Made by a program: the position numbers and the translations under genes
The notes under the pieces: model-generated
What the model saw: the letters and a program-made list of their open reading frames with translations, nothing else
What the model was told of the DNA's origin: nothing
The model's database searches: none
Shown here: piece after piece, positions 1-8,271 of the stretch
How positions within the stretch are numbered: position 1 is the stretch's first letter
Layout of the letters: the number at the start of each line of letters is the position of its first letter
Assembly (NCBI GenBank): GCA_964453525.1
Contig: CAYVOV010000006.1
Span: 1 to 64,000, forward strand
Length of the DNA: 64,000 nt
Origin: CAYVOV01 sp964453525
Lineage (GTDB): Bacteria; Chloroflexota; Dehalococcoidia; Dehalococcoidales; UBA2162
Direction of reading: 5' to 3'

Positions 1-75
1 CTGACTGGAGAGGAATGTAAAAGAGAGAAGGGGCAGAACCCCCTCTCAACAATCTCTCCCCGTCTCAAACGAAGA

Positions 76-243
76 TTCTTCTCAATCTTAGTTGGAGACC
101 CTTCGACAAGCTCAGGGTGAGTGGGAATGAATGCCGCTCATGGTGAGCAGTTAGCCTGTCCTGAGCGAAGCCGAAGGAAACCATAGCGGCGAAAGAAATA
201 TAGATATTCATTGTTGCTTGTGTAACCATGATTAAGTAAAAGG
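76..243. repeat. Dispersed repeat, copy 1 (inverted relative to 13878-14045)
   Basis: About 168 bp that reappears, in reverse complement and with only scattered mismatches, at 13878-14045. Shared blocks include the segment around 99-120 (cccttcgacaagctcagggt) and the segment around 219-243 ending in gattaagtaaaagg. The surrounding 1-665 holds no convincing gene; open frames there (such as 138-512 minus) are made of repeat sequence. There is no transposase nearby, so this is a short non-autonomous dispersed element or a REP-like repeat. Confidence 0.85.
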
Positions 244-371
244 CAAACGAACGAATAATTGTATTTTAAAGCGAGGGAACGATTAGAGAGGTGGATTAAG
301 GCTTGTTCGCCGTACAATACTTTGGAAAGCGTGAAGAGATTTCTAAAGAGGGGTACCCCCCTCTTTAGCTT

Positions 372-490
372 CCTCAAGGGTTCATCCTGAGGGCTCACCG
401 TTCGGCTGAGCTCAGTTCTGGTGGCATCACTGGAACCACGGCGAAGCCCTGAAGGGCGGCGGGTGGGAATAGATAAAGAAAAAAGGGAGC
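372..490. repeat. Second dispersed intergenic repeat, copy 1
   Basis: Blocks of this stretch (cctcaaggg, ggttcatcctga, ggctcacc, cctgaagggcggc, aatagata, aagggagc) recur in the same order at 58248-58324, there without the central part. The copy here has about 45 extra bases between ggctcacc and cctgaagggc. Nothing coding is seen; the repeat ends about 175 bp before the aldolase gene. Confidence 0.65.
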
Positions 491-665
491 ACTTAATTGA
501 ACCAAAATTCAAACAGAATAATCCACCCTGTAAAGACTTGTTATTTGCTATTTATTATTTTCCGTCTTTCTGATACACTCTATTGAAACCTTTTTTATAC
601 CCAAAAAGCCGGCAGTTTCCGGTATTTACTGGCATTAAACCAACTCCGTGACAGAGAGGGGAACG

Positions 666-1475
666 ATGAAAAACAACCGACTCCGCGAACTGCTTAATGA
701 AGGCAAGCCAACCCTGGGAACCCACGTCCTGTCGCCCTGGCCCGGCATCGTTGAGGTAATCGGTAATACCGGCGCTTTCGACTATATCGAGTATGTCGGC
801 GAATATTCCAGCTTTACCATCGAGCAGCTTGATAATTTCGGCCGCGCCATAGAGCTTTTCCCCGAGATGTCGGCGATGATGAAGGTGGAGGAGCAGACCA
901 GGGGTTTTATTGCCACCCGGGCGATTGACTCCGGCATTCAGAACGTACTTTTCACCGACTGCCGTTCCGCTGACGATGTCAGGGAATGCATCCGCTATGT
1001 CAGGTCGGAAACACCCCGGGCCGGCGGTATCCACGGCTACGGAATGCGCCGGTCGACCGGCTATGGTTCTTACGGGTCGCCCACCACCATGGAGGAATGG
1101 ACAAAGGCGATGGACAACGTCGTCATCGCCATAATGATTGAGAAAAAAGGAGCCATAGATAACCTTGAGGAGATTCTTTCCGTGGAGGGCATTGACATGG
1201 TACAGTTCGGTCCCTCCGACTACTCGATAAGCATCGGGATGCCGGGACAGTCGCGCAGCCCCGAAGTGCAGGATGCCCATAGATACATGATAGAGACCGC
1301 CCTGAAGAAAGACGTTATCCCCAGAGTGGAGATTGGTAGCTTCGAGCAGGCAAAACCCTATATTGATATGGGAGTCCGCCATTTCTGCATTGGCTGGGAT
1401 ACGAGAACAATCGCAATGTGGTGCCGGCAGCAGGCAGAGGGAATGAAGGAACTGCTTCCGCGCCAAGTACACTAA
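666..1475 (+). CDS. HpcH/HpaI-family aldolase
   Basis: Class II, metal-dependent pyruvate-type aldolase (269 residues), the fold of 4-hydroxy-2-oxoheptanedioate and 2-dehydro-3-deoxyglucarate aldolases, which cleave hydroxy-oxo acids into pyruvate-like and aldehyde products. The metal-binding Glu and Asp are recognisable in MIEKKGAIDNLEEI (E about 159) and FGPSDYS (D about 185), and TRAIDSGIQNVLF matches the family core. I chose ATG 666 because a good ribosome site (gagagggg) lies 5 bases upstream; a GTG at 648 in the same frame would overlap that site. First gene of a same-strand set with a 2-hydroxyacid dehydrogenase 25 bp downstream, suggesting joint turnover of hydroxy/keto acids. Exact substrate unknown. 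Confidence 0.85.
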   Translation: MKNNRLRELLNEGKPTLGTHVLSPWPGIVEVIGNTGAFDYIEYVGEYSSFTIEQLDNFGRAIELFPEMSAMMKVEEQTRGFIATRAIDSGIQNVLFTDCRSADDVRECIRYVRSETPRAGGIHGYGMRRSTGYGSYGSPTTMEEWTKAMDNVVIAIMIEKKGAIDNLEEILSVEGIDMVQFGPSDYSISIGMPGQSRSPEVQDAHRYMIETALKKDVIPRVEIGSFEQAKPYIDMGVRHFCIGWDTRTIAMWCRQQAEGMKELLPRQVH

Positions 1476-1500
1476 TGTAAACTCCGGAGAAGGAAAAAGG

Positions 1501-2487
1501 ATGTCTAAACCGAAAGTATTTGTCTGCCGCATAATAGCTCAGGAGGCGCTGGACAGAATTGCCGGCGCCGCCGAGATGGAAGTGTGGCGGGGCGAACTGC
1601 CGCCGCCCTATGAGGTACTCCTTGAAAAAGCCGGCGAAGCAGATGGACTGCTGACACTGCTGACCGACAGGATGGATGCCAATCTGATGAGCAACTCCCC
1701 AAACCTTAAAGTAATAAGCAACATGGCTGTCGGCTACGATAACATCCAGATTGACGAGGCAACCAAACGTAACATCGTTGTCGGCTACACGCCGGGAGTA
1801 CTCTCCGAGACGACTGCCGACTTCGCCTTCACCCTACTGGTATCCGCCGCCAGGAGGGTGGTCGAGGCGGATAACTTCACCCGGCAGGGAAAATGGAAGA
1901 CCTGGGAACCGATGGCTCTGCTCGGTCACGATATCAGTAACGCCACCCTGGGCATCATCGGCATGGGAAGAATCGGCACCGGGGTGGCAAAGCGGGCAAG
2001 GGGCTTCGATATGAAGGTAATCTACTATGACAGCGTAAGGCAGAGCCGTGAAGAAGAGTCCGAACTCGGTATCGAATACGTAGCTGATTTGCCGGCGCTG
2101 CTCTCCGCGGCTGATTTTGTCAGCGTCCACTTGCCGCTTACAGCGGAAACCCGCCACCTTATCGGAGCCGATGAGTTTGGAATGATGAAGACGTCCGCCG
2201 TCTTTGTTAACACCTCCCGTGGTCCCGTAGTTGACCAGAAAGCCCTTTACCAGGCACTGAAAAGCGGCAGCATTTTCGCCGCCGCCATAGACGTCACCGA
2301 GGTCGAACCGATACCTCCTGACGACCCCCTTCTAACCCTGAGCAATATCATTATTGCTCCGCACATCGCCAGCGCCAGCTTTCCCACCCGCACAAAAATG
2401 GCACTGATGGCAGCTGATAACCTGCTTGCCGGGTTACGCGGCGAACTGCCACCGAACTGCGTCAATCCGGAGGCGCTTAAAACATAG
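1501..2487 (+). CDS. D-isomer-specific 2-hydroxyacid dehydrogenase (glyoxylate/hydroxypyruvate reductase-like)
   Basis: NAD(P)-dependent interconversion of 2-oxoacids and D-2-hydroxyacids in the cytosol. The 328-residue length is normal. The Rossmann motif GIIGMGRIGTG lies at about 152-162; the catalytic Arg (TSRG, R240), the Glu in DVTEVEP and the His in APHIASAS are all present. The start has a ggagaagg-type ribosome site. It follows the aldolase by 25 bp and precedes a 64-residue protein by 21 bp, so the three are probably one transcript. Substrate specificity (glyoxylate, hydroxypyruvate or another oxoacid) cannot be read from the sequence. Confidence 0.9.
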   Translation: MSKPKVFVCRIIAQEALDRIAGAAEMEVWRGELPPPYEVLLEKAGEADGLLTLLTDRMDANLMSNSPNLKVISNMAVGYDNIQIDEATKRNIVVGYTPGVLSETTADFAFTLLVSAARRVVEADNFTRQGKWKTWEPMALLGHDISNATLGIIGMGRIGTGVAKRARGFDMKVIYYDSVRQSREEESELGIEYVADLPALLSAADFVSVHLPLTAETRHLIGADEFGMMKTSAVFVNTSRGPVVDQKALYQALKSGSIFAAAIDVTEVEPIPPDDPLLTLSNIIIAPHIASASFPTRTKMALMAADNLLAGLRGELPPNCVNPEALKT

Positions 2488-2508
2488 TAAATCCTGAAGG
2501 AGAAAAAG

Positions 2509-2703
2509 ATGGCAGAAACTAACAGCACAATCCTGGAATTTTGGCCGGCTATCAGAGACGACCTGAGAAATTTCCTTTCCGATACTGACGCCTGGATAAT
2601 AGCTGAAATCAAGAAGGCACAGGAAGCCCAGGACTGGGAAAGAGTACTCAAACTGATAGATGTTATGAGCACGGTACACACCATCTCCCATTCCCACCAG
2701 TAA
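2509..2703 (+). CDS. Small protein of unknown function, 64 aa
   Basis: I do not recognise the family. It is preceded by ctgaaggagaaaaag, a good ribosome site, and lies 21 bp after the dehydrogenase, so it looks real. The product is mostly helical by composition, acidic, without membrane segment or cysteines, and carries AEIKKAQEAQDWERVLKLID, a pattern typical of a short amphipathic helix pair. It might be an accessory subunit of the neighbouring enzymes; that is only inferred from position. Confidence 0.6.
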   Translation: MAETNSTILEFWPAIRDDLRNFLSDTDAWIIAEIKKAQEAQDWERVLKLIDVMSTVHTISHSHQ

Positions 2704-2801
2704 ACAGGAGTGTTCACGTACTGCCGGACAACATAATCATCTGGATTGACAGGCAATTCAAGTCGACTGCCATATATTCAATTTTCATGACGAGGTGAAA
2801 G

Positions 2802-4115
2802 ATGGGACAATCGAACGAAGATATTGTTAAAAGACTGAGAGAAGAAATTGAGAAGAAAACGGGGAAGTCCCCGGAAGAGCTATACGAGGAAAGAGAGAAG
2901 CGGCTGAGAGACGCCATCGAGCTTAAAGAACCGGACATGGTACCGGTAGCCCTGCTTACCAGCTACTTTCCCGCCTCTTATGTAGAGGGACTTACAAACG
3001 CCGACTCTTACTATGCGCACCAGAAGTGGTACAGCGCGGTCATCAAGACGATTACCGACTTCGAGCCGGACATTTTCATGGCCGAAGGCGGCGGATCCGG
3101 AGACGCAATGAGTTTGCTGGGACCAAAACTGTTCAAATGGCCGGGAGACGGCCTTCCGTCCAACAATATGCACCAGATAATAGAAGGAGAACCGCTGAAG
3201 CCGGAAGAATACAAACTGATTCTCTCCGACCCCAGCGACTGGACCATCCGTCATTACCTACCCCGGGTATGGGCAGCCATGGAACCCCTGGCAAAACTGT
3301 CCTCTCTGCAATCGGTATGGGGACCTTCATCCTTACCGATGTTCGCTGTGCCCTTCGCCGACCCTGATGTTTCAAAGGCATTCGAAGCCCTGGCTCAAGC
3401 CGGACAGATGCAGCAGGAAATTATGGGACTGGCGAGACAGACCCAGGAAGATATCATCAGCCTCGGTTTTCCGCCTTTTTCGCACGGCAGGGCGCCGGCG
3501 CCATTCGACGTGGTATCTGACAACCTCAGAGGAATGGCAGGCACGATGCTGGATATGTTCCGCCATCCGGAGGAGTTACTGCAACTCTGCGACATGCTGC
3601 TGACCAAATCAATTGAGATGGGAGCCGAGACCCTTAACAGTAAACGGGGAAATCCGAAGAGAGTCTGGAGCGCCCTTCACCGGGGGTCGGACGGATTCAT
3701 GTCTCTGAAGCAGTTCGAGACTTTCTACTGGGCGACCCTGAAAAAGCTCATCTTGGTCACCACTGATATGGGTCTGGTGCACGTACCGTTCTACGAAGGC
3801 AACTGGGAGCAACGCCTTGAATATTTACTCGAGCTGCCGAAGGGAAAGACAATTGCCCGCTTCGCCCTGACCGACCTTAAGAAAGCAAAAGAAGTGCTCG
3901 GCGGACATACCTGCATTATGGGCGGCGTGCCGCATTCTCTGCTCCAGACGGCATCACCCTCCGAGGTAGAGGAATACGTTAAAAAACTTATAGAGACAGT
4001 CGGCAAAGACGGCGGCTTTATCCTGACCGCCAGCACCGGACTGACCAACGAGGCAAGACCGGAAAATGTAAAGGCGATGATTGACGCCGCCAGGAAATAC
4101 GGTGTTTACAATTAA
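2802..4115 (+). CDS. Uroporphyrinogen decarboxylase (URO-D)-fold protein, MtaA-like
   Basis: A 437-residue URO-D superfamily protein with an extra charged N-terminal helix (about residues 1-45). The C-terminal pattern GGFILTASTGL followed by RPENVKAMIDAARKYG is characteristic of the methyltransferase/URO-D-like branch that includes corrinoid-dependent methyltransferases, rather than heme-pathway HemE: no heme genes lie nearby and it is about 80 residues longer than HemE. It sits 98 bp after the small protein with its own gaggtgaaag ribosome site. The aldolase/dehydrogenase context suggests a role in degrading a small substrate; no corrinoid protein gene is adjacent, so methyl transfer is unproven. 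Confidence 0.75.
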   Translation: MGQSNEDIVKRLREEIEKKTGKSPEELYEEREKRLRDAIELKEPDMVPVALLTSYFPASYVEGLTNADSYYAHQKWYSAVIKTITDFEPDIFMAEGGGSGDAMSLLGPKLFKWPGDGLPSNNMHQIIEGEPLKPEEYKLILSDPSDWTIRHYLPRVWAAMEPLAKLSSLQSVWGPSSLPMFAVPFADPDVSKAFEALAQAGQMQQEIMGLARQTQEDIISLGFPPFSHGRAPAPFDVVSDNLRGMAGTMLDMFRHPEELLQLCDMLLTKSIEMGAETLNSKRGNPKRVWSALHRGSDGFMSLKQFETFYWATLKKLILVTTDMGLVHVPFYEGNWEQRLEYLLELPKGKTIARFALTDLKKAKEVLGGHTCIMGGVPHSLLQTASPSEVEEYVKKLIETVGKDGGFILTASTGLTNEARPENVKAMIDAARKYGVYN

Positions 4116-4379
4116 GCCCGGCATCACTCACAGAAGTTTCCTCCTTTGAAAAATGCCTGTCCACTCTGGTATTTGCCTCCGCCGTTAACAGTATTACCCT
4201 TCTCAACCAATCGGGTAAATCAACCTGTCTTGAGCAGGTCGCCTGCCATCGTGGGGCGGTCATAGTTGAGCAGCCAGTCGCCTATAATAACTCCACTTTT
4301 TACCAATGAATTTGCATTGTGCTAATATGAAATTAAAGGACACCGGGGTAAGTCACCAGATGAGGGGGCCAGACTTAAA

Positions 4380-7300
4380 ATGAATAAAAAGCAGCAATCA
4401 TACCTTAAGGAAAAATTCGGTAGCCGCGTTAACTTTCAGAGGATAGAAAGGAAACTCTACGGTCATGATATTGCCGCTATTCCCAGCCTGATAAAACTGT
4501 TTATTGGAAATACCATCCCTGATGCCGTGGTTCAGCCGGAAACCGAACAAGAACTTATAGAACTGACACGCTGGGCTGTCGAAAATAACATTCCGATAAC
4601 CCCGCGGGGCAAGGCTACCTCCGGCTACGGCGGCGCGGTTCCCGCCAAAAAGGGCCTGGTTGTGGACTTCTATTCGATGAATCAGGTTATAGAAATCGAT
4701 ACTGCAGCAATGACCGCCACAGTGCAGGCCGGAGTGGTCTGGGAGAAGCTTGAAAAGGAACTGAAGAAAAAGGGATTAGCCCTGAGATTATATCCTACAA
4801 GCTATCCATCAGCCACCGTCGGCGGCTGGCTTGCCCAGGGCGGAGCCGGCATCGGGTCATATGAATTCGGCTGGTTTTACGATAATGTGGTCAGCGCCCG
4901 TGTTGTTCTACCTGATGGTGATATCAGAAAATTCACCGGCTACGACCTCGATTATATATCCGATGCCGAAGGCATTACCGGACTCATTTCCGAAGTCACG
5001 ATTCGTGTTATGCCTCTTGAAGAAACAGGAGTAATGGCAATCGGCTGCCCCCATATAAATGACTTCCAGAGACTGCTGCGGCAGATAGTGGAAGAGGAAC
5101 TTCCCATCTGGTCATTGCTCTTCATCAATCCGCGTATGGCGGAGTTAAAGAATAAAGCCCCGCTTATGGAACACTGGGGGCACCCGATAGAGAAACACGT
5201 CCTGCTGCCGGCTTCTTATGTTTTAACTATCGCCTTCCGTGAAAAAGACCGGGAAGCAATCATGGATAAACTGCCCGAAATAATGAAGCCCTGTCAGGCG
5301 GAGTTACTCGCCGACCGTATCGCCGAGCATGAGTGGGAAAACCGCTCCCGGCTGATGACGGTCAAGCGCCTCGGGCCCAGCCTGGTGCCGACCGAGGTGG
5401 TCATTCCCCTCGGCAGTCTGAGCAAAACGATAAGCGAAATAGAGGAAAAGATTGACCAGCCCGTCGTCAAAGAAGGTATTTTAATACGCGATGGTCGTAA
5501 TAACCAGCCGGAGGTTGTAGTCCTTGGCTTCATTCCCAGTGACGAGCGTAAATTCGGCTTCAACTTCGTTTTTCCTCTGGCACTGAGCATAATGAAAATC
5601 GCTGAGAAGTACGGCGGGCGTCCCTATTCCACAGGACTGTATTTCACAAGAAAAGCCTCATTGGTTCTGGGCAGGAACAGGATCGAGACCTTAAAAGCCT
5701 TTAAAACCAGACTGGACCCCAAATCCATAATGAATCCGGGCAAAGTCATCGGTGGCAGCATCCTGAGTATAGCGATACAGGCTGCCTGGGTGCTTGAACC
5801 TTTCCTCAGGTCTTTCGGCAACCGCGTAACCGCGCGGGTGGGCGAAAGACCCGCTGGTACGGTACGCAATATTCCCGCTGAAGTCGCCTGGTACGCTTAC
5901 GGCTGCTCACAGTGCGGCTACTGCATCGACGAGTGCGACCAGTTTTACGGGCGTAAATGGGAGAGCCAGAGCCCGCGGGGTAAGTGGTACTGGCTGCGGG
6001 AGTATATGGAGGGCAGGGAGAAGTGGGACCAGTTCATGGTGGACACGATACTTGTCTGTACAACCTGCGAACTCTGTAACCTGCGCTGTTCGGTATCGCT
6101 GCCAATCGAACCGTCATGGATGAAGCTGCGCGGGATACTCATCAATGAAGAAAAAAGGATGACCTTCCCGCCCTTCGAAATGATGGCCGCCTCCCTGCGT
6201 AAAGAGGGCGATATCTGGGCTGCCTACCGCAAAGACCGCCCCAACTGGATGCCTGAAGATATGAAGGAAAAACACGGTCCAGATAAAAAGGCAAAGATGG
6301 CTTACTTCGCCGGCTGCACCGCCAGCCATGTGGAGAATGACATCGCCATGGCAACAGTCCGCCTGCTCGATGCCGCCGGAGTTGACTTCGTTACCCTCGG
6401 GGAGAAGGACAATTGCTGCGGCACGCCGATGCTTGTCTGCGGCAAATGGGATGTATTCGAGGAGATGATGCGAATAAACCTCCAGACAATGAAGGATGCG
6501 GAAATCGAGACCGTTATTACCTCCTGCCCCGCCTGTGACATGATGTGGCGCCAGGTCTATCCGATATGGGCTGAAAAACTGGGTATTGATTACACTATCG
6601 AGACAAAACACTACAGCGAAATACTTGCCGATAAGATTAAAGCAGGAGAATTCACCTTCCCCGATACAGGCAAGAAGGAGAAGGTAACCCTGCATGATTC
6701 CTGTCATATCGGACGGGTATCGAACGTGTATGAAGCGCCCCGCGAGCTCATAAAGGCGATACCGGGTGTAGAGTACGTTGAGATGGAATATAATCGTGAA
6801 TGGGCGCACTGCTGCGGCAGTGTTCTCACCCTCATCAAAGAGCCGCCGATAGCGGCGGAAATCGGCAAGGAGCGGATAGATGAGGCGATGGAAGCAGGCG
6901 CCGGGAAACTGCTGGCATTGTGCCCATGCTGCCAGTTCCAGTTCCGGGTCACCGCCGAGAAGAAGCAGCTTCCAATTGAGACCGTCGACCTGGCACGTTT
7001 CGCTGCTTCAGCCCTCGGCTATAATTTCCCCGACCCCAATCCAGTAGTACAACAGAACTGGGCGGTCTTCGAGGCAATGATTGCTCTGATGACACCACAG
7101 GGTTTCGCCGACCTGATGGGTACGATGTGGCCGGAGCTGATTGATGCCATGCCGTTTGGTATGGGCAAGATGATGCGGACAATGGGCAGGATTCCGGGGG
7201 GGCTGCAACTGATGAAACCGCTCTTCCCGGTGCTCTTCCCCCGGCTACTGCCGATGATGATGCCGAAGGTGATGCCGGTGATGCTGCAGCGGGTAGCCGA

Positions 7301-7448
7301 TAGCATCCCGATGCCGGATTACATGCTCGAACAGATGCCGGAGCTGATGCCCAAGGTCATGGACAACCTTATGCCGCATATGATTGGTGATGTCGTCCCG
7401 CTTGTTACCGGACCGATGATTGACTATCTGCAAGGGAAAAAGGCATAG
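4380..7448 (+). CDS. FAD-linked oxidase / 4Fe-4S / CCG-domain fusion (glycolate or D-lactate dehydrogenase type)
   Basis: A 1022-residue fusion of a GlcD-like flavoprotein and a GlcF/HdrD-like iron-sulfur subunit. Residues about 45-240 form the PCMH-type FAD-binding domain, 240-470 the FAD-oxidase C-terminal domain. Two ferredoxin-type clusters follow (CSQCGYCIDECD at about 508 and CTTCELCNLRC at about 561), then two CCG domains (DNCCGTP about 677; HDSCH and HCCGS about 780-811; CPCC about 845). The enzyme should oxidise a 2-hydroxyacid and pass electrons through Fe-S clusters to quinone or an Hdr-like acceptor. The last 99 residues are an unusual extension holding 19 methionines in Met-Pro patterns. 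It follows the aldolase/dehydrogenase set after 264 bp. Confidence 0.85.
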   Translation: MNKKQQSYLKEKFGSRVNFQRIERKLYGHDIAAIPSLIKLFIGNTIPDAVVQPETEQELIELTRWAVENNIPITPRGKATSGYGGAVPAKKGLVVDFYSMNQVIEIDTAAMTATVQAGVVWEKLEKELKKKGLALRLYPTSYPSATVGGWLAQGGAGIGSYEFGWFYDNVVSARVVLPDGDIRKFTGYDLDYISDAEGITGLISEVTIRVMPLEETGVMAIGCPHINDFQRLLRQIVEEELPIWSLLFINPRMAELKNKAPLMEHWGHPIEKHVLLPASYVLTIAFREKDREAIMDKLPEIMKPCQAELLADRIAEHEWENRSRLMTVKRLGPSLVPTEVVIPLGSLSKTISEIEEKIDQPVVKEGILIRDGRNNQPEVVVLGFIPSDERKFGFNFVFPLALSIMKIAEKYGGRPYSTGLYFTRKASLVLGRNRIETLKAFKTRLDPKSIMNPGKVIGGSILSIAIQAAWVLEPFLRSFGNRVTARVGERPAGTVRNIPAEVAWYAYGCSQCGYCIDECDQFYGRKWESQSPRGKWYWLREYMEGREKWDQFMVDTILVCTTCELCNLRCSVSLPIEPSWMKLRGILINEEKRMTFPPFEMMAASLRKEGDIWAAYRKDRPNWMPEDMKEKHGPDKKAKMAYFAGCTASHVENDIAMATVRLLDAAGVDFVTLGEKDNCCGTPMLVCGKWDVFEEMMRINLQTMKDAEIETVITSCPACDMMWRQVYPIWAEKLGIDYTIETKHYSEILADKIKAGEFTFPDTGKKEKVTLHDSCHIGRVSNVYEAPRELIKAIPGVEYVEMEYNREWAHCCGSVLTLIKEPPIAAEIGKERIDEAMEAGAGKLLALCPCCQFQFRVTAEKKQLPIETVDLARFAASALGYNFPDPNPVVQQNWAVFEAMIALMTPQGFADLMGTMWPELIDAMPFGMGKMMRTMGRIPGGLQLMKPLFPVLFPRLLPMMMPKVMPVMLQRVADSIPMPDYMLEQMPELMPKVMDNLMPHMIGDVVPLVTGPMIDYLQGKKA

Positions 7449-7463
7449 CCTAAACCGTGCCCT

Positions 7464-8030
7464 TTACATTTTCTGAGCGACGATACCGGCGATAGCCCGG
7501 TCTCCGATTATTCCCTCACGGTAGCGGAGACAGCGGAACTCGCCGAATATTCCCAGAAGCTCATTATGCTTCAGAAGGTGGTCCGGATTCTTCGGCCGGC
7601 CAATCCTTGCCTGGTCAATAATGAAGGTTTCATAAATCACCACCCCCTGCCGACGGAGTCCATCTTTAATCTGAGTCATCAGAGAACGCTGCAGATAGTT
7701 GAAACAGATAATCACATCGTAGGCTCCGGCTTCAATGTGAAAATCCTTCTCAAGGTCGGCGACCGCCGCCCTGATTGTGACACCGGCTTCCCGCGCCGCA
7801 TCGAGAGCCCTGCCAACTGCCTCAGGTGATATGTCCACCTCTCCCACATCAAAACCCATCTTCGCCAGATAGACGGCGTTACGCCCGTTACCCATAGCCA
7901 CGTCCAGGACACGCCCCGGAGGTAAGAGCGCTACATTCTCAACAAGGAACTCAGCCGGTTCCGTACCATTTTCATTTATATCAATCATCTTGCCCTGTTC
8001 AAAGAAAATGTGGCTTACCTTATAAGTCAT
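7464..8030 (-). CDS. Class I SAM-dependent methyltransferase (TehB-like)
   Basis: A 188-residue methyltransferase. Motif I is GRVLDVAMGNGRNAVYLA (about 38-55), the post-I acidic residue is in VGEVDIS, and DVIICFNYLQ is motif IV. It resembles the short TehB/UbiE-like proteins of unknown substrate. It converges with the 1022-residue oxidoreductase gene (15 bp apart). No clear ribosome site precedes ATG 8030; an internal ATG at residue 15 is an alternative. The end of a palindromic repeat (8037) lies only 7 bp upstream of the start, so the original 5' region may have been replaced by that element. Confidence 0.75.
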   Translation of the reverse strand: MTYKVSHIFFEQGKMIDINENGTEPAEFLVENVALLPPGRVLDVAMGNGRNAVYLAKMGFDVGEVDISPEAVGRALDAAREAGVTIRAAVADLEKDFHIEAGAYDVIICFNYLQRSLMTQIKDGLRRQGVVIYETFIIDQARIGRPKNPDHLLKHNELLGIFGEFRCLRYREGIIGDRAIAGIVAQKM

Positions 8031-8036
8031 ACATTC

Positions 8037-8164
8037 ATGTCATCCTGAGCACATTCGCTCCGCTCGGTGTCAACTCCGAGAAGGGTCTCGGGGTGGTGGT
8101 ATTAAAATATACATTCTCTGCCCTGCCCCTAGATTCTTCATCACTCCGTTCCTCAGAATGACAT
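8037..8164. repeat. MITE-like palindromic element with 13-bp terminal inverted repeats
   Basis: 128 bp bounded by atgtcatcctgag (8037-8049) and ctcagaatgacat (8152-8164), which are inverted copies with one mismatch. It has no coding capacity. Its ends resemble widespread repeats of the form gtcattctgagg...cctcagaatgac seen in many bacterial genomes. It lies directly upstream of the methyltransferase start. Confidence 0.7.
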
Positions 8165-8271
8165 TTGAGCAAGGCTGAGAAAATACTAGGCTCCGGCAAG
8201 CTTTTTAGCAATCGTGGCAACAGCTTTAAAACGGACACATGTTTTGCTATTATCCAGAGCCGGCGTCAGGT

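Noticed and set aside
138..512. 124-codon minus-strand frame at the left end
   Set aside because: Made of the two dispersed repeats; no family or ribosome site.
555..1532. 325-codon minus-strand frame
   Set aside because: Antisense of the aldolase gene, with no ribosome site or family features; plus-strand product has clear motifs.
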